Under the pieces are notes generated by a model that was not told where the DNA came from, did no database searches, and saw only the letters and a program-made list of their open reading frames with translations. DNA of 64,000 nt, taken from positions 81,984 through 145,983 of the forward strand of contig JAFIET010000001.1 in NCBI GenBank assembly GCA_020832405.1, read 5' to 3'. Each line of letters begins with the position of its first letter. Position 1 is the first letter of the stretch. The stretch comes from Balneolales bacterium. Its GTDB lineage: Bacteria; Bacteroidota; Rhodothermia; Balneolales; Cyclonatronaceae. The position numbers and the translations under genes were made by a program. Shown piece after piece: positions 16,535-28,595 of this stretch.

Positions 16535-18310
16535 TTACTGATTCCTGGATTTGGCTTCCTTGCGTACCGGCGGAAGGGTTCCTTCAATTTTTGAAACCAG
16601 AAACTTTTTGCCGGCAGCTGCTTCACTGACGTTCATGATGTGATCGCCGATTTTTTCAAGGCGGTTCAGCAAGTCGAGGTAAACGATACCGGAACGCACC
16701 CGGTAAACACCGTCTTCGAGCCGAGCGTAGTGGCGTTCCCGCAGCCGGTCCCGGATTTCATCAATTTTGCGCTCCATGTCGATGGCGGCCTGCAGGTCAA
16801 CCTCGGCAGTACGCGAAAGGATGTTGTCTTTCATGATGATGATGGCATCGTGTACAGCGGAAAGCATTTCCCGAAGTTCTTCGAGGGCTTCATCAGGTAC
16901 CTTTTCCTGTTCATCATCAAGCGTACGCTCGTAGGTCTTAGACATCTGGAAGTAGAGGTCGCCAATCCGCTCAAGGTCATTTATCATGCTCTGCATGTTG
17001 CGGATTTTGCGGATAGAATCTGATGAAACATTGGTGTTTTCAGAAATCTGAACCAGATATTCAGCAATCTCGACTTCCAGCTGATCGGTTATTTCTTCAC
17101 GTTTTTCAAGCTTTTTAAGGAACTTACGCTGCTTCTCAGGTTTTTTGTACACCAGCCCGAGGAAGCCGTAGTGCATTTTTTCGACCATTTTCGCAAACAG
17201 ACTGATTTCCTTGCGTGCCTGCTCGATGGAAAGCTCGGCTGATGACATCAGCCCGATGTTGATATATTTCAGCTCAAAGCGGTCGTCGGCGCTTCCTTTA
17301 TCAGGCTGAATGCGCTCCACAAAACGCACCATGTGCGGCACAAAGGCGAACAGGAAAATCACGTTCAGCACATTGAAGGTGGTATGGAACAGCGAAAGCG
17401 CGAGCGTAGCGTTCGGGCGTGCGGCGGGGTCGTCAGAGAAAACAGACAAAGAACCCGGGCTGAACTGCTGCATGATCCAGTCAATGCCGTTGAGGAAGGG
17501 GTAAATAACAATAAGCATCCATATTACCCCTGCAAAATTGAAGAAAAAATGGAAGCGGGCGGCCCGTTTTGCGTGCACGTTGCCGATCAGTGCGGCAATG
17601 TTGGCCGTAACAGTGGTACCGATATTTTCACCCAGAATCATGGCTGCTGCAATCGGGAAGGAAATCCAGCCCTGAAACAACATTACAAGGGTAATGGCAG
17701 TTGCGGCTGAAGAAGACTGCGTGAGCAGGGTAAGTATGGTACCCACGCCGACAAAAAGCAATAAGGAAAGATAGCCGTAATCGGTGAAGCTGTCGAGAAA
17801 AGCAAAGATTTCCGGGTTTTGATCGATATCAGGTACGGCATCTTTAATGAAGTCGAGGCCGATAAACAGGATACCAAAGCCGATCATGGCTTCTGCTATG
17901 TTGCGCAGTTTCAGGTTGCTCACAAACAGAAACGGGAAGAATAAACCGATCATCATAACGGCAATCGGCGTTATCTGAAACTTGAAGCCGAATATCGCGA
18001 CCATCCAGGCGGTTACCGTTGTGCCGATATTCGCCCCCATAATTACACCCGTTGATTCCACAAAGGTGAGCAGCCCGGCATTCACAAAGCTGACGACCAT
18101 TACGGTAGTTGTTGTGGACGACTGCGTAATGGTTGTGGTACCGAAACCGGTGAGCACGCCCGTAAATCGGTTTCGGGTCATGCCTTTAAGGATGGATCTG
18201 AGCTTGCTTCCGGCAACTTTCTGCAGGCCGTCGCTGAAAATTTTCATCCCAAAAATAAAGATGCCAAGGGCACCAACCAGTTGCAGAAAGTCAAAAAAAG
18301 TATAGGTCAT
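16535..18310 (-). CDS. Na+/phosphate cotransporter family protein with PhoU-like domain
   Basis: A 591-residue protein with the NptA/YjbB layout: an N-terminal membrane half of two inverted Na_Pi_cotrans repeats and a C-terminal cytosolic PhoU-like helical domain (from about residue 355). The repeat motifs are 'FGTTTITQSSTTTTVMVVSF' and 'VGTILTLLTQSSSAATAIT', each holding the QSS signature that binds sodium and substrate, and each preceded or followed by 'GANIGTTVTA'/'GENIGTTVTA'. It moves inorganic phosphate with sodium across the inner membrane; direction may be import or export. It is a single gene. Confidence 0.93.
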   Translation of the reverse strand: MTYTFFDFLQLVGALGIFIFGMKIFSDGLQKVAGSKLRSILKGMTRNRFTGVLTGFGTTTITQSSTTTTVMVVSFVNAGLLTFVESTGVIMGANIGTTVTAWMVAIFGFKFQITPIAVMMIGLFFPFLFVSNLKLRNIAEAMIGFGILFIGLDFIKDAVPDIDQNPEIFAFLDSFTDYGYLSLLLFVGVGTILTLLTQSSSAATAITLVMLFQGWISFPIAAAMILGENIGTTVTANIAALIGNVHAKRAARFHFFFNFAGVIWMLIVIYPFLNGIDWIMQQFSPGSLSVFSDDPAARPNATLALSLFHTTFNVLNVIFLFAFVPHMVRFVERIQPDKGSADDRFELKYINIGLMSSAELSIEQARKEISLFAKMVEKMHYGFLGLVYKKPEKQRKFLKKLEKREEITDQLEVEIAEYLVQISENTNVSSDSIRKIRNMQSMINDLERIGDLYFQMSKTYERTLDDEQEKVPDEALEELREMLSAVHDAIIIMKDNILSRTAEVDLQAAIDMERKIDEIRDRLRERHYARLEDGVYRVRSGIVYLDLLNRLEKIGDHIMNVSEAAAGKKFLVSKIEGTLPPVRKEAKSRNQ

Positions 18311-18517
18311 AGTGGGTTGGCTGTGTGTGGCAATTTAATCATCGGTGAAAACAGATTTTTTGCCGTTAGCACGATACCTGAGTCTGGAAGTTAGGAATTC
18401 AGAAAGGTAATTATGAAGTGACCAAAAATATCAAAAAAAGTTGAGGGAAAGGCACATAATCGAAGGGCGGTTGTTTGCATATCAGGATTTAACACTGCGG
18501 TAACATTGGCAGATTGT

Positions 18518-19348
18518 TCATGCAAAAACCCGCCAAAGCAGTTGTGCTGCAACAAAAAGCGCAAGCAGGCCAAATGTAAGCTCCATGTATCTTTTTGGGA
18601 TGCGGCTCGTGGCGTAAACTCCGTAATTTGCACCGATTAGGGCGCCGGCTATCAGAGGAAGAGCTGTGCCGAAATCTACAAAACCCAGAGTAAATGGGGT
18701 GATGCCTGCCTCAGCCGGACTCTGAATCGCAAACTGACCCCAGCCAAAAAAGGAAATAAATACAATCGCTGCCGAAGAAATGCTGATAGCTTTCAGGTAA
18801 GGAAGTTTCAGAACCATGGTCATGATGGGCACCATCACTACGCCGCCGCCTACTCCGGCAAGCGTTGCAACCGTACCGCCTGCCGTGCCGGTAAGCAGGG
18901 CCTGCCTTGGGCCAAGTTTTCCGTCCGTCATCAGCCCGGAGTTGTGGTCACTTCCGGCAACAGCTTTCTCTTTAGCTTTGAAGATGAATTTCCAGGCAGC
19001 AAAAAGCAGCAGGCCGCTGAATACGACCGAGAACTCCGTTTGGCTGTACCACTCGCTGCGAACAACAGAAACGCCCAGCAAGGTGCCGGCGAGGCTGCAG
19101 GAGCCTACCCAAAGGCTGTCCCGCCGGAAGAAATTGTTCATGCGGATGTGCTTGCGCACGCTGCTCAGAGAGGCGGCAAAGGTACACAGCAGGGAGGTAC
19201 CGATAATCCAGGGCAGCGGATCTTCAAAAGATTCAGCGAAAATAAAAATGAGCACAGGGGTAAAAATGAGCCCGCCGCCTACACCAAGCATGCCGGCAAG
19301 GATGCCTCCAAAGAGGCCGATCAGAAGTAGAAGGATTAGTAGCAGCAA
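18518..19348 (-). CDS. TauE/SafE family permease
   Basis: A 276-residue membrane protein of the TauE/SafE (sulfite exporter) family. The two repeat halves start with 'GILAGMLGVGGGLIFTPVLI' and 'GTVATLAGVGGGVVMVPIMT', the glycine-rich signature of this family, and 8-9 membrane segments are seen. Proposed substrates are small sulfonates, sulfite or similar anions. No ATG is available before the first repeat: the frame has a TTG at 19348 preceded by an in-frame stop a few codons upstream, so TTG is the probable start. No sulfur genes adjoin it. Confidence 0.88.
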   Translation of the reverse strand: MLLLILLLLIGLFGGILAGMLGVGGGLIFTPVLIFIFAESFEDPLPWIIGTSLLCTFAASLSSVRKHIRMNNFFRRDSLWVGSCSLAGTLLGVSVVRSEWYSQTEFSVVFSGLLLFAAWKFIFKAKEKAVAGSDHNSGLMTDGKLGPRQALLTGTAGGTVATLAGVGGGVVMVPIMTMVLKLPYLKAISISSAAIVFISFFGWGQFAIQSPAEAGITPFTLGFVDFGTALPLIAGALIGANYGVYATSRIPKRYMELTFGLLALFVAAQLLWRVFA

Positions 19349-19423
19349 AATCAGACTGTGTTGTTCCTATAGATGGGAATTGAAAATAACAAGACTAAAT
19401 CAAACGTAAAGGAAAGGTTTAAA

Positions 19424-19460
19424 TAAAAAAAGCCCGAAGCTGTAGAGCTCCGGGCTTTTC
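19424..19460 (-). terminator. Intrinsic terminator after the T9SS cargo gene
   Basis: Stem AGCCCG.AGCT / AGCT.CGGGCT with an A-run on the plus strand, giving a T-run on the minus strand just past the stop at 19484. Confidence 0.78.
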
Positions 19461-19483
19461 GGATATTGCTGAGAGGCTGAACC

Positions 19484-20878
19484 TTACTTCACGAGCATCA
19501 TTTTGTTGGTCTGTGTGAAGGCACCTGCTGTCATGCGGTACAGGTAGATACCGCTTGAAAGGTTTGCAGCATCGAAAGTAACAATGTGTGAACCGGCAGA
19601 GAAGCTTCCGTTAGCAAGGGTAGCTACGCGCTGACCCTGCATGTTGAATACTTCAAGGCTAACATCAGAAGCCTGTGGCAGGGTGAAGCTGATGTTGGTA
19701 GTTGGGTTGAACGGGTTCGGGTAGTTCTGAGAAAGCTCAAAGCCCTGAACGGTTTCGCCGGTACCAATGCTGGTTGGCGGAACGAGGGTGAAGGTTACGC
19801 TCCATACTTCATCCGCGAAGCGGGCTTCGTCGCCGGCAGAAGCAACTACGCTCCAGTCGATGGTAACGGTTTGGCCGGGCTCAACACCAAGGCTCTGAAG
19901 GATGTCGTAGATAGCACCATCGGTAAGTACGAGCTCGGTTGCAGCACCGGTTGGTACATTGAGGAGGGGATCTTCGAGGCTGTTACCGGAAAGGTGAGCA
20001 ACCCAGGCGTAATCGGTAGCATTTTCAGAAGCTTCCCACTCAATAGCGATGGCTGTTTCGCCTTCGAAAGTGAGGTCAACTTCAACGCCGTTTGGCGGAG
20101 AAAGCAGGCTGAATGCGCCAAGCTCAACAGAAGCTTCACCGGGGATACCTTCGATGGTCATTACCAGACCGGACGGATCCCAGTTAATTCCAAGGGCTGA
20201 GAAAGGAGTCCAGTCGAAGAAATTACCATTGAAATTGTTGTCGGGGTCGATAAGCATAGGCTCACCAAAATTCTGCTCGCCTTGTGCCCAGTTCCAGCGG
20301 CTTGCACCGTCGAGATCGGCAAGATCCTGAACCGGAGCTACAGAAAGCCAGTACCGCTCAGCAGGAAGGAACCAGTTTTCTTCAGAAACGTCAACGATAA
20401 AGGTGTACAGGTTTGCTTCCTGAACAACTTCAAGTCTTGGATCATCAAGGTCAACTTCGATCGAGTAGAGTGCATCACCCTCGTATGGCTCACCAGCAGG
20501 TGAACCGCCGCCATTGGCAAAAATGTAAAACTGTACGCCCAAAAGAATACCATCGAGGTAGGTGGCATTGTTTTGGAAACCAAGTACAGAAATAGAGGTG
20601 AGCGTAGCAGGTGTGCTGAGTTCGAAATCGTCAGCGCTGAAGGTAGCGGTACCAAGACCTTCAAAAGTTCCGGATACGATACCGCCTGTATCGGCGCGGT
20701 TTTGCTGGAACAAAATTTCTGCGTTCATCAGGCCGGGAGCACGCTCAGCAGGCTGAACACCGGGGAATTGATTTTGAGCTTCAAGCGGGAAAACCTGAGC
20801 ATTGGCAGTGCCGGTGGCACCAAGCAGCAAAAGACCTGCGGCAAGCAGACCTTTGCCAAAATTGTAGAATTGTTTCAT
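19484..20878 (-). CDS. Secreted protein with T9SS type A sorting domain
   Basis: A 464-residue exported protein. The signal peptide 'MKQFYNFGKGLLAAGLLLLG' ends near 'ANAQ' (residue 28). The middle contains beta-rich segments with a possible Fn3-like domain ('GAFSLLSPPNGVEVDLTFEG', 'IAIEWEASENATDYAW') but no enzyme motif. The last about 75 residues are a complete type A sorting domain ('LSQNYPNPFNPTTNISF', 'LEVFNMQGQRVATLANG', 'SSGIYLYRMTAG'), which directs secretion through the type IX system and attachment or release at the cell surface. Codon use is richer in strong, common codons than the neighbours, suggesting high expression. Role unknown. Confidence 0.88.
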   Translation of the reverse strand: MKQFYNFGKGLLAAGLLLLGATGTANAQVFPLEAQNQFPGVQPAERAPGLMNAEILFQQNRADTGGIVSGTFEGLGTATFSADDFELSTPATLTSISVLGFQNNATYLDGILLGVQFYIFANGGGSPAGEPYEGDALYSIEVDLDDPRLEVVQEANLYTFIVDVSEENWFLPAERYWLSVAPVQDLADLDGASRWNWAQGEQNFGEPMLIDPDNNFNGNFFDWTPFSALGINWDPSGLVMTIEGIPGEASVELGAFSLLSPPNGVEVDLTFEGETAIAIEWEASENATDYAWVAHLSGNSLEDPLLNVPTGAATELVLTDGAIYDILQSLGVEPGQTVTIDWSVVASAGDEARFADEVWSVTFTLVPPTSIGTGETVQGFELSQNYPNPFNPTTNISFTLPQASDVSLEVFNMQGQRVATLANGSFSAGSHIVTFDAANLSSGIYLYRMTAGAFTQTNKMMLVK

Positions 20879-21455
20879 GACAGATAGGTATTGAGTTAGT
20901 TGAAATAGTCCTTGCTCATAGTGAGCATTCGAATATAATTCACTGATCCTTTAAATTACAAACAATGATTTGGTAACTTTTTAATTCTATAAAACTTTGA
21001 TAATTATGAACTTGTGTATTTGTTTTTTCTGGCGGGGCAAAATTTAAAAGAGTAAATTCAGAATTATTAAAAATCTCATAGTGATATAGGTTTTTCAAAA
21101 TTCGAAAATCAGCAGGAATTAAAGAAATTAAGGAGCTTTGAGGGCTACCTTCGCCTTATTTTTGTGAATTTACCTTAAATACTTAATTAAATTAAGCAGT
21201 ACACGTTCGGGCTGCAGGGTGTTTGCTGATTCTTGTTTGCGTGCGGCTGTTTGCGTTTTCGTATCGATTAAAACGTAGCTAAGATAATTCACCGCTGTTT
21301 CCGGGTAGTTGGGGCTCAAAAAAAGCCGTCACTCAAATAGTGTTGTAAGGCAGCAGCAGAATTACTGAAGCTCAGGGCTGCGCTTCAGGCAACTTATGCT
21401 TAATCAGTTTCTTGTTTTAATGTCTGAGTTGTAAATTGAGTACCGTGCGCACCTC
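20879..21455. other. Intergenic region of 577 bases, no gene seen
   Basis: This is one of the two longest gene-free stretches. It is strongly AT-rich, has no supported reading frame on either strand, no tRNA- or rRNA-like fold that I can recognise and no clear terminator. It contains a small inverted repeat (CTGAAGC 21365-21371 / GCTTCAG 21382-21388) without a T-run. The part next to 20878 must hold the promoter of the T9SS cargo gene. Confidence 0.6.
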
Positions 21456-21785
21456 TCATTTTTTGATCTCCATCTTTTCGGCGAAATACTCGCAAAAGTC
21501 GCGCATATCGCCGCTCATGCGGTCGTCTTTGGTAGAACTTTCGAAGGTGTCGGCCATGGTTACCAGCGTTTCATAGAAGAAGAGCTTCATCTCATCTACG
21601 GTCATTTCTTTGGTCCAGAGGTCGAGTTTGAGCGTCTGTTTGTGGTCGTTGTCCCACAGGGAGAGCAGCATGGCCCGGCAGTCGGCCGGCTTGTCGAGGC
21701 CGGCATCCCCGGCATTCCAGGTTATTTTTTCGGGTACGTTTTTGTCGTCGAGCTCAATGGAGATGTCGATGTTCTTTTTTTTCAT
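21456..21785 (-). CDS. gldC: Gliding motility protein GldC homologue
   Basis: A 109-residue protein from the ATG at 21785; the frame stays open to 21989 but that part overlaps rluD and does not resemble the family. It matches GldC: 'SIELDDKNVPEKITWNAGDAG', 'CRAMLLSLWDNDHKQTLKLDLWTK' (quoted in part) and 'FYETLVTMADTFE' with 'FAEKMEI' at the end. GldC is a small protein found in gliding and many non-gliding Bacteroidota; its exact job is not known and it is not a T9SS core subunit. It is last in the run lon-rluD-gldC. Confidence 0.9.
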   Translation of the reverse strand: MKKKNIDISIELDDKNVPEKITWNAGDAGLDKPADCRAMLLSLWDNDHKQTLKLDLWTKEMTVDEMKLFFYETLVTMADTFESSTKDDRMSGDMRDFCEYFAEKMEIKK

Positions 21786-21873
21786 GTGCTTGCGAAGTCT
21801 TTTTTGGAGGGTGTCAATTACAGGAACCGGGTTTCGTGCAGGGGGCACATCACCCGAAAAGAAAATAAAAAGC

Positions 21874-22875
21874 TTAGCTGCAGTACGTGCGCAGCTGTTC
21901 GAGGGCGTGTTCGAAATCTGCCGGCAGGGGCGATTCAAAATGAACAGGCTCGCCGGTTGAGGGGTGCAGAAAGCCCAGGGTTTTGGCATGCAGGCACTGC
22001 CGGCCCAGCTCTTTGAAGAGCTTCAGAAACAGATCCTTCCGGAAGCCGGTATTGGAGCCGTAGCGCACCGCCGCGCCCCCGTACACTGCGTCGGCAAGCA
22101 GGGGGAAGCCGGCATCAGCGAAATGCACGCGGATTTGATGCGTGCGCCCGGTTTCGAGCCGGGCTTCGATGAGGCTGAGATGATCGAAACGCTCCAGTAC
22201 TTTGAAGTGCGTAATCGCCTGTTTGCCGCGCCCGTCGGTGAGTACGGCCATGAGCTTGCGGTCGCGCGGGTGCCGGCCCATGAGCGAATCGAAGGTGCCC
22301 TCATCGGGCGGCTGACCCCAAACGATGGCCTGATAGCTGCGTTCGATGGTGTGTTTGGCGAACTGTTTGGCCAGCAGCTGATGCGCCGTATCGTGTTTGG
22401 CCACCACAAGCAGGCCGCTCGTGCCCTTGTCGATGCGGTGCACTATCCCGGGCCGCACCGCCGGATCGTTTGCCCCCGAAAGCTGCCCCGTATGGTGCAG
22501 CAGCGCGTTCACCAGGGTGCCGGTCCAGTTGCCGAAGGCCGGATGCACAACCATATGAGACGGTTTGTTGATGATGAGGAAGTCGTCGTCCTCAAAAATG
22601 ATATCAATCGGGATGGGCTCCGGAGCCAGCTCGGGCACCTTGTGCTTCAGAATTTCCGCCTCGATGAGGTCGTCGGGCTGCACCAGATAGGAAGCCTTGG
22701 TTGGCTTGCCGTTTACCAGCACCCGACCTTCCGAAATGGCCTGCTGAACTTTGCTGCGGGTCGCATTTTGCACCATATCGGCCAGGTAGCGGTCGATACG
22801 CACGGGCGTTGTCTGCCCCGGCGCTACTTCAAACCGAAGGTGCCGGGTTTCTTTTTCGTAGCCGTTTTCGCTCAT
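21874..22875 (-). CDS. RluA/RluD-family 23S rRNA pseudouridine synthase
   Basis: A 333-residue pseudouridine synthase from the ATG at 22875 (a TTG 14 codons upstream is possible). An N-terminal S4 RNA-binding domain ('IDRYLADMVQNATRSKVQQAI', first 20 or so residues quoted) is followed by the RluA catalytic core with 'GIVHRIDKGTSGLLVVAK', in which the Asp of 'RID' is the catalytic nucleophile; 'GRTHQIRVHF' and 'PLLADAVYGG' are further family motifs. It most resembles RluD, which modifies helix 69 of 23S rRNA. It lies between lon and gldC on the same strand. Confidence 0.92.
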   Translation of the reverse strand: MSENGYEKETRHLRFEVAPGQTTPVRIDRYLADMVQNATRSKVQQAISEGRVLVNGKPTKASYLVQPDDLIEAEILKHKVPELAPEPIPIDIIFEDDDFLIINKPSHMVVHPAFGNWTGTLVNALLHHTGQLSGANDPAVRPGIVHRIDKGTSGLLVVAKHDTAHQLLAKQFAKHTIERSYQAIVWGQPPDEGTFDSLMGRHPRDRKLMAVLTDGRGKQAITHFKVLERFDHLSLIEARLETGRTHQIRVHFADAGFPLLADAVYGGAAVRYGSNTGFRKDLFLKLFKELGRQCLHAKTLGFLHPSTGEPVHFESPLPADFEHALEQLRTYCS

Positions 22876-22883
22876 GATGCTTT

Positions 22884-22909
22884 TTTTAGGGTGAAGGATG
22901 TGCTCACAG
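22884..22909 (+). repeat. Copy of recurring intergenic motif (long form)
   Basis: T-run, AGGGTGAAGGATGTGCTCAC. The 12-mer GGATGTGCTCAC (22896-22907) recurs exactly at 63982-63993, also after a T-run and G-run. Confidence 0.45.
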
Positions 22910-22941
22910 GCCGGCAAAACCAGCCTGCTTTCAACACAGCC

Positions 22942-25374
<2,433 letters not shown>

Positions 25375-25641
25375 AAAACAGGCTAAAAAATAAAGTTTTG
25401 TGCTGGTTTTGCGGCTCATAATCCGCCGCGGTGCAGGTCTGAACTGAACCGCGTAAGATAACAGTTTGTAAACTCATTATTAAGCCCAATAAGACCCGAA
25501 CAGCTGCTGAATAAAAGCATTTGATTGCGTACCTTTAAACCCGTATTAAGCAGCATTTCCGGCAAAAACTGCCCCCGATTGCTTCGTTTGCCGGCAATCC
25601 CGCTTCCCAATTTTCCAAAAACCGAAAGCCTGTCTTCTGTT

Positions 25642-27351
25642 GTGATTACATCATTATATATAAAGGACTTCGCCCTGATTGATGAACTCGAGACAACCTT
25701 CGAACCCGGCCTGAACATCATAACCGGGGAAACGGGGGCGGGAAAATCCATCATCATCGGGGCGCTTAATATTCTGCTCGGCGAGCGGGCACAGCTCGAA
25801 AGCATTCGTCAGGGTGCGAACAAAGCGATCGCCGAGGTGATTCTGAAAACAGGCAAAGACGACAAACTCGCGGCCCTGCTGCAGGAGCACGGTGTTGAGC
25901 CCGCCCCGGAAACCATCATCCGGCGGGAAGTGCGGCCTTCCGGCAGCCGGGCGTTCATCAACGACACCCCCGTACAGCTGAGCGTGCTCAAGCAGGTAGG
26001 CGGCCTTTTGGTTGACCTGCATGGGCAGCACGACCATCAGCTGCTGCTGCGCGAGGAGCATCACCGGGAAGTGATCGACGGCCGACCGAGCGTGCAGCCT
26101 GCGCTTGCGGCCTACATCCAGAGCTTTGAACAGCTCAGCGGGCTGCGCCGGCAGAAAGCCGCCCTGCAAAAACGGGAGCGCGAACTGCGCGAAAAGCAGG
26201 AGCTCTACCGCTTTCAGCTGCGTGAGCTTCGGGCAGCCGACCTCAAAGCCGACGAAACCGAGCAGCTTGAGCGCGACATCCGCCTGCTCGACAGCAGCGA
26301 GGAGCTCAACGAAACCGCGGCCAAAATACTCGCAGCCGGCCGCGACGGCGAATATAATGCGCTCGATCTTCTCGGGCTGATGGAACAGGCCCTCAGCCAC
26401 ATGGCGCAGATTGAGCCGGAGTTTGAAAACTACGTGCAGGAGCTGGAAACTGCCCGCATCAGCGTGGAAGAGCTGCTGCGCTTCACCGAGCAGTACCAAA
26501 CCAACATCGAGTTTAACCCCATACAGCTCGAAACCCTGCGGCAGCGGCAGGCGGAGCTCCGCCGGATCGAGAAAAAGTACGGGAAGGGCCCCGAGGAGCT
26601 GCTGGCCTACATGCAGGAAGTGGAGCAGACCCTGAGCTTGGCCGATAATTACGAAGCCGAGCTGGAAAAGCTGGATGCACAGATTCAGAAAGCCGCCGGC
26701 CTGCTCAAAGCGCAGGCGGTTGCGCTGCACGAAGCCCGGCTGCAGGAAGGCGAACGCCTCTCCCGCGATATTGAAAAAGAGCTGATGCGGCTGGGCTTCC
26801 GGCATGCGCGCTTTGCAGTTGTCGTGCGCTGGCGCGAGCAGGCCGACGGCTGGATCGAAATCGACGGCCGCCGTATCGCCTGTACCGACGATGGCGCCGA
26901 CGACCTCAGTTTCTACATTTCCACCAACAAAGGCGAGGAACCCAAGCCGCTGTCGCGCACCGCTTCAGGCGGGGAGATGAGCCGCATCATGCTGGCTCTG
27001 AAATCCATCCTGGCCCGCGAGCAGCGTCTGCCCGTGATGATTTTCGACGAAATCGATACCGGCATCAGCGGGCCCATCGCGCAACAGGTCGGCCGCACCA
27101 TGCGCGAGCTGGCTTCAACTGTGCAGATTCTGAGCATCACCCACCTGCCGCAGATTGCCTGCATGGCGCACACGCACTTTGTGGTGCGCAAGACCGAAAC
27201 CAACGAGCGCACCGTTACCCGCATCGACCGGCTCAGCCCGGAAGATCACGTCCGGGAAGTGGCCCGCCTCATGAGCGGCGCCGACCTCACCGAAGCTGTG
27301 CTCAGCAGCGCCCGCGAACTGGTGGCCTCGGCAACCGAACTGCCAAACTGA
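25642..27351 (+). CDS. recN: DNA repair protein RecN, GTG start
   Basis: A 569-residue SMC-like ATPase. The frame opens at a TTG at 25525, but family proteins begin with 'M(L/I)TSLYIKNFALIDEL'; here the matching start is the GTG at 25642 ('ITSLYIKDFALIDEL'), giving the usual length. Walker A is 'TGETGAGKSIIIGAL' (about 28-42), a long coiled-coil with heptad-like Leu/Glu/Arg text fills the middle, and the C-terminus has the signature 'TASGGEMSRIMLALK' and Walker B 'PVMIFDEIDTGISG'. RecN acts early in double-strand-break repair. It heads a plus-strand run recN-nagZ-hemW. Confidence 0.96.
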   Translation: MITSLYIKDFALIDELETTFEPGLNIITGETGAGKSIIIGALNILLGERAQLESIRQGANKAIAEVILKTGKDDKLAALLQEHGVEPAPETIIRREVRPSGSRAFINDTPVQLSVLKQVGGLLVDLHGQHDHQLLLREEHHREVIDGRPSVQPALAAYIQSFEQLSGLRRQKAALQKRERELREKQELYRFQLRELRAADLKADETEQLERDIRLLDSSEELNETAAKILAAGRDGEYNALDLLGLMEQALSHMAQIEPEFENYVQELETARISVEELLRFTEQYQTNIEFNPIQLETLRQRQAELRRIEKKYGKGPEELLAYMQEVEQTLSLADNYEAELEKLDAQIQKAAGLLKAQAVALHEARLQEGERLSRDIEKELMRLGFRHARFAVVVRWREQADGWIEIDGRRIACTDDGADDLSFYISTNKGEEPKPLSRTASGGEMSRIMLALKSILAREQRLPVMIFDEIDTGISGPIAQQVGRTMRELASTVQILSITHLPQIACMAHTHFVVRKTETNERTVTRIDRLSPEDHVREVARLMSGADLTEAVLSSARELVASATELPN

Positions 27352-27397
27352 GCCTGAATTTTTTCCTGTTTCCGAATTTATCATCCTGAGAGCCCCC

Positions 27398-28537
27398 ATG
27401 TCCGCACGCTTCGCCGCTACCGCTTTTGTTTTTTTTCTTTTTATGATGACGGGTCCCGTGGCCTGGGCGCAGGATTCCGGGGCTGAAAACCGCTCCGAAG
27501 AATCCGGGCCCGGCCTTGAAGCCATGATCGGGCAGATGATGATGGTCGGTTTCCGGGGCTTCGAAGCCGATGAAGCGCACTGGGTTGTGCAGGACATCCG
27601 CGACCGGAACCTGGGCGGCATCATCCTGTTCGATTACGATGTGCCTAACCGGCGTGCCGAGCGCAATGTGCGCTCCCCGCAGCAGCTTGCGCGACTTGTG
27701 CGGCAGCTGCAGCGCCACGCCGAAACCCCGCTGCTGGTGGCCATCGATCAGGAAGGCGGCCGCGTGAACCGCCTCAAGCCGCGCTTCGGCTTCCCCGAAA
27801 CGCCCTCGCACGAGCATCTGGGCCGCATCAACCGCGCGGATTCAACCCTGCACTATGCCCGGCAGACCGGCCGCATGCTTGCCGAGGCCGGCATCAGCAT
27901 CAACTTTTCACCCGTTGTGGATGTGAACGTGAATCCGCAGAACCCGGTAATCGGTCAGCTCGGCCGCAGCTTCTCGGGGGATGCCGGCCGCGTAACGCAT
28001 CACGCCCGCCTCACCCTTGAAGGCTTCCGGGAGGAGGGCGTCTGGGGCACGGTGAAGCACTTCCCCGGGCACGGCAGCGCCTGGAACGACTCGCACTACG
28101 GCATGGCGGATGTCACCGAAACCTGGACCGAAGCCGAGCTGGAGCCCTACCGCGACCTCTTCGCCGACGGCAGTGCGCGGCTGGTGATGAGCGCGCACAT
28201 CTTCAATGCCGACTGGCATCCCGAACACCCGGCGACCCTGGTACCGGAAATCATGACCGGCCTGCTGCGCGACGAGCTCGGCTTCACAGGGCTGCTGTTT
28301 TCCGACGACATGCAGATGGGCGCTATCACCGATTTTTACGGGCTGGAGCAGGCGCTCGAGCTGGCCGTACTTGCGGGCATAGACGTGCTGGTATTTGCCA
28401 ACAACTCGGTGTACGACCCGGAAATCACCCGAAAAGCCATCGCCATCCTCAGCGCTGCCGTGGAAGAAGGCCGCATCCCCCGGGCACGCATCGAGCAGGC
28501 TTACGGACGGATCATGGCGTTCAAGGCCAGGATGTAG
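27398..28537 (+). CDS. nagZ: Exported beta-N-acetylhexosaminidase, GH3 (NagZ-like)
   Basis: A 379-residue glycoside hydrolase family 3 enzyme with a signal peptide ('ATAFVFFLFMMTGPVAWAQ', cleavage near residue 25). NagZ removes N-acetylglucosamine from peptidoglycan fragments. The phosphate/sugar-site motif 'GTVKHFPGHGSAWNDSHYG' (218-235) contains the Asp231-His233 dyad used for acid/base catalysis, and the nucleophile is Asp303 in 'LFSDDMQMGAI'. 'AIDQEGGRVNRL' is the usual sugar-binding segment. Unlike the cytosolic enzyme of E. coli this one is exported, as is common in Bacteroidota. The next gene starts 58 bases later on the same strand. Confidence 0.93.
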   Translation: MSARFAATAFVFFLFMMTGPVAWAQDSGAENRSEESGPGLEAMIGQMMMVGFRGFEADEAHWVVQDIRDRNLGGIILFDYDVPNRRAERNVRSPQQLARLVRQLQRHAETPLLVAIDQEGGRVNRLKPRFGFPETPSHEHLGRINRADSTLHYARQTGRMLAEAGISINFSPVVDVNVNPQNPVIGQLGRSFSGDAGRVTHHARLTLEGFREEGVWGTVKHFPGHGSAWNDSHYGMADVTETWTEAELEPYRDLFADGSARLVMSAHIFNADWHPEHPATLVPEIMTGLLRDELGFTGLLFSDDMQMGAITDFYGLEQALELAVLAGIDVLVFANNSVYDPEITRKAIAILSAAVEEGRIPRARIEQAYGRIMAFKARM

Positions 28538-28595
28538 GGCGGGGCACGAAACCCATCCCCCGGCAAAAACTCAAAAAAAACAAAGATTCGGCAGC

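Noticed and set aside
25654..26805. Minus-strand frame of 383 codons opposite recN
   Set aside because: Antisense shadow of RecN, whose motifs are intact on the plus strand.
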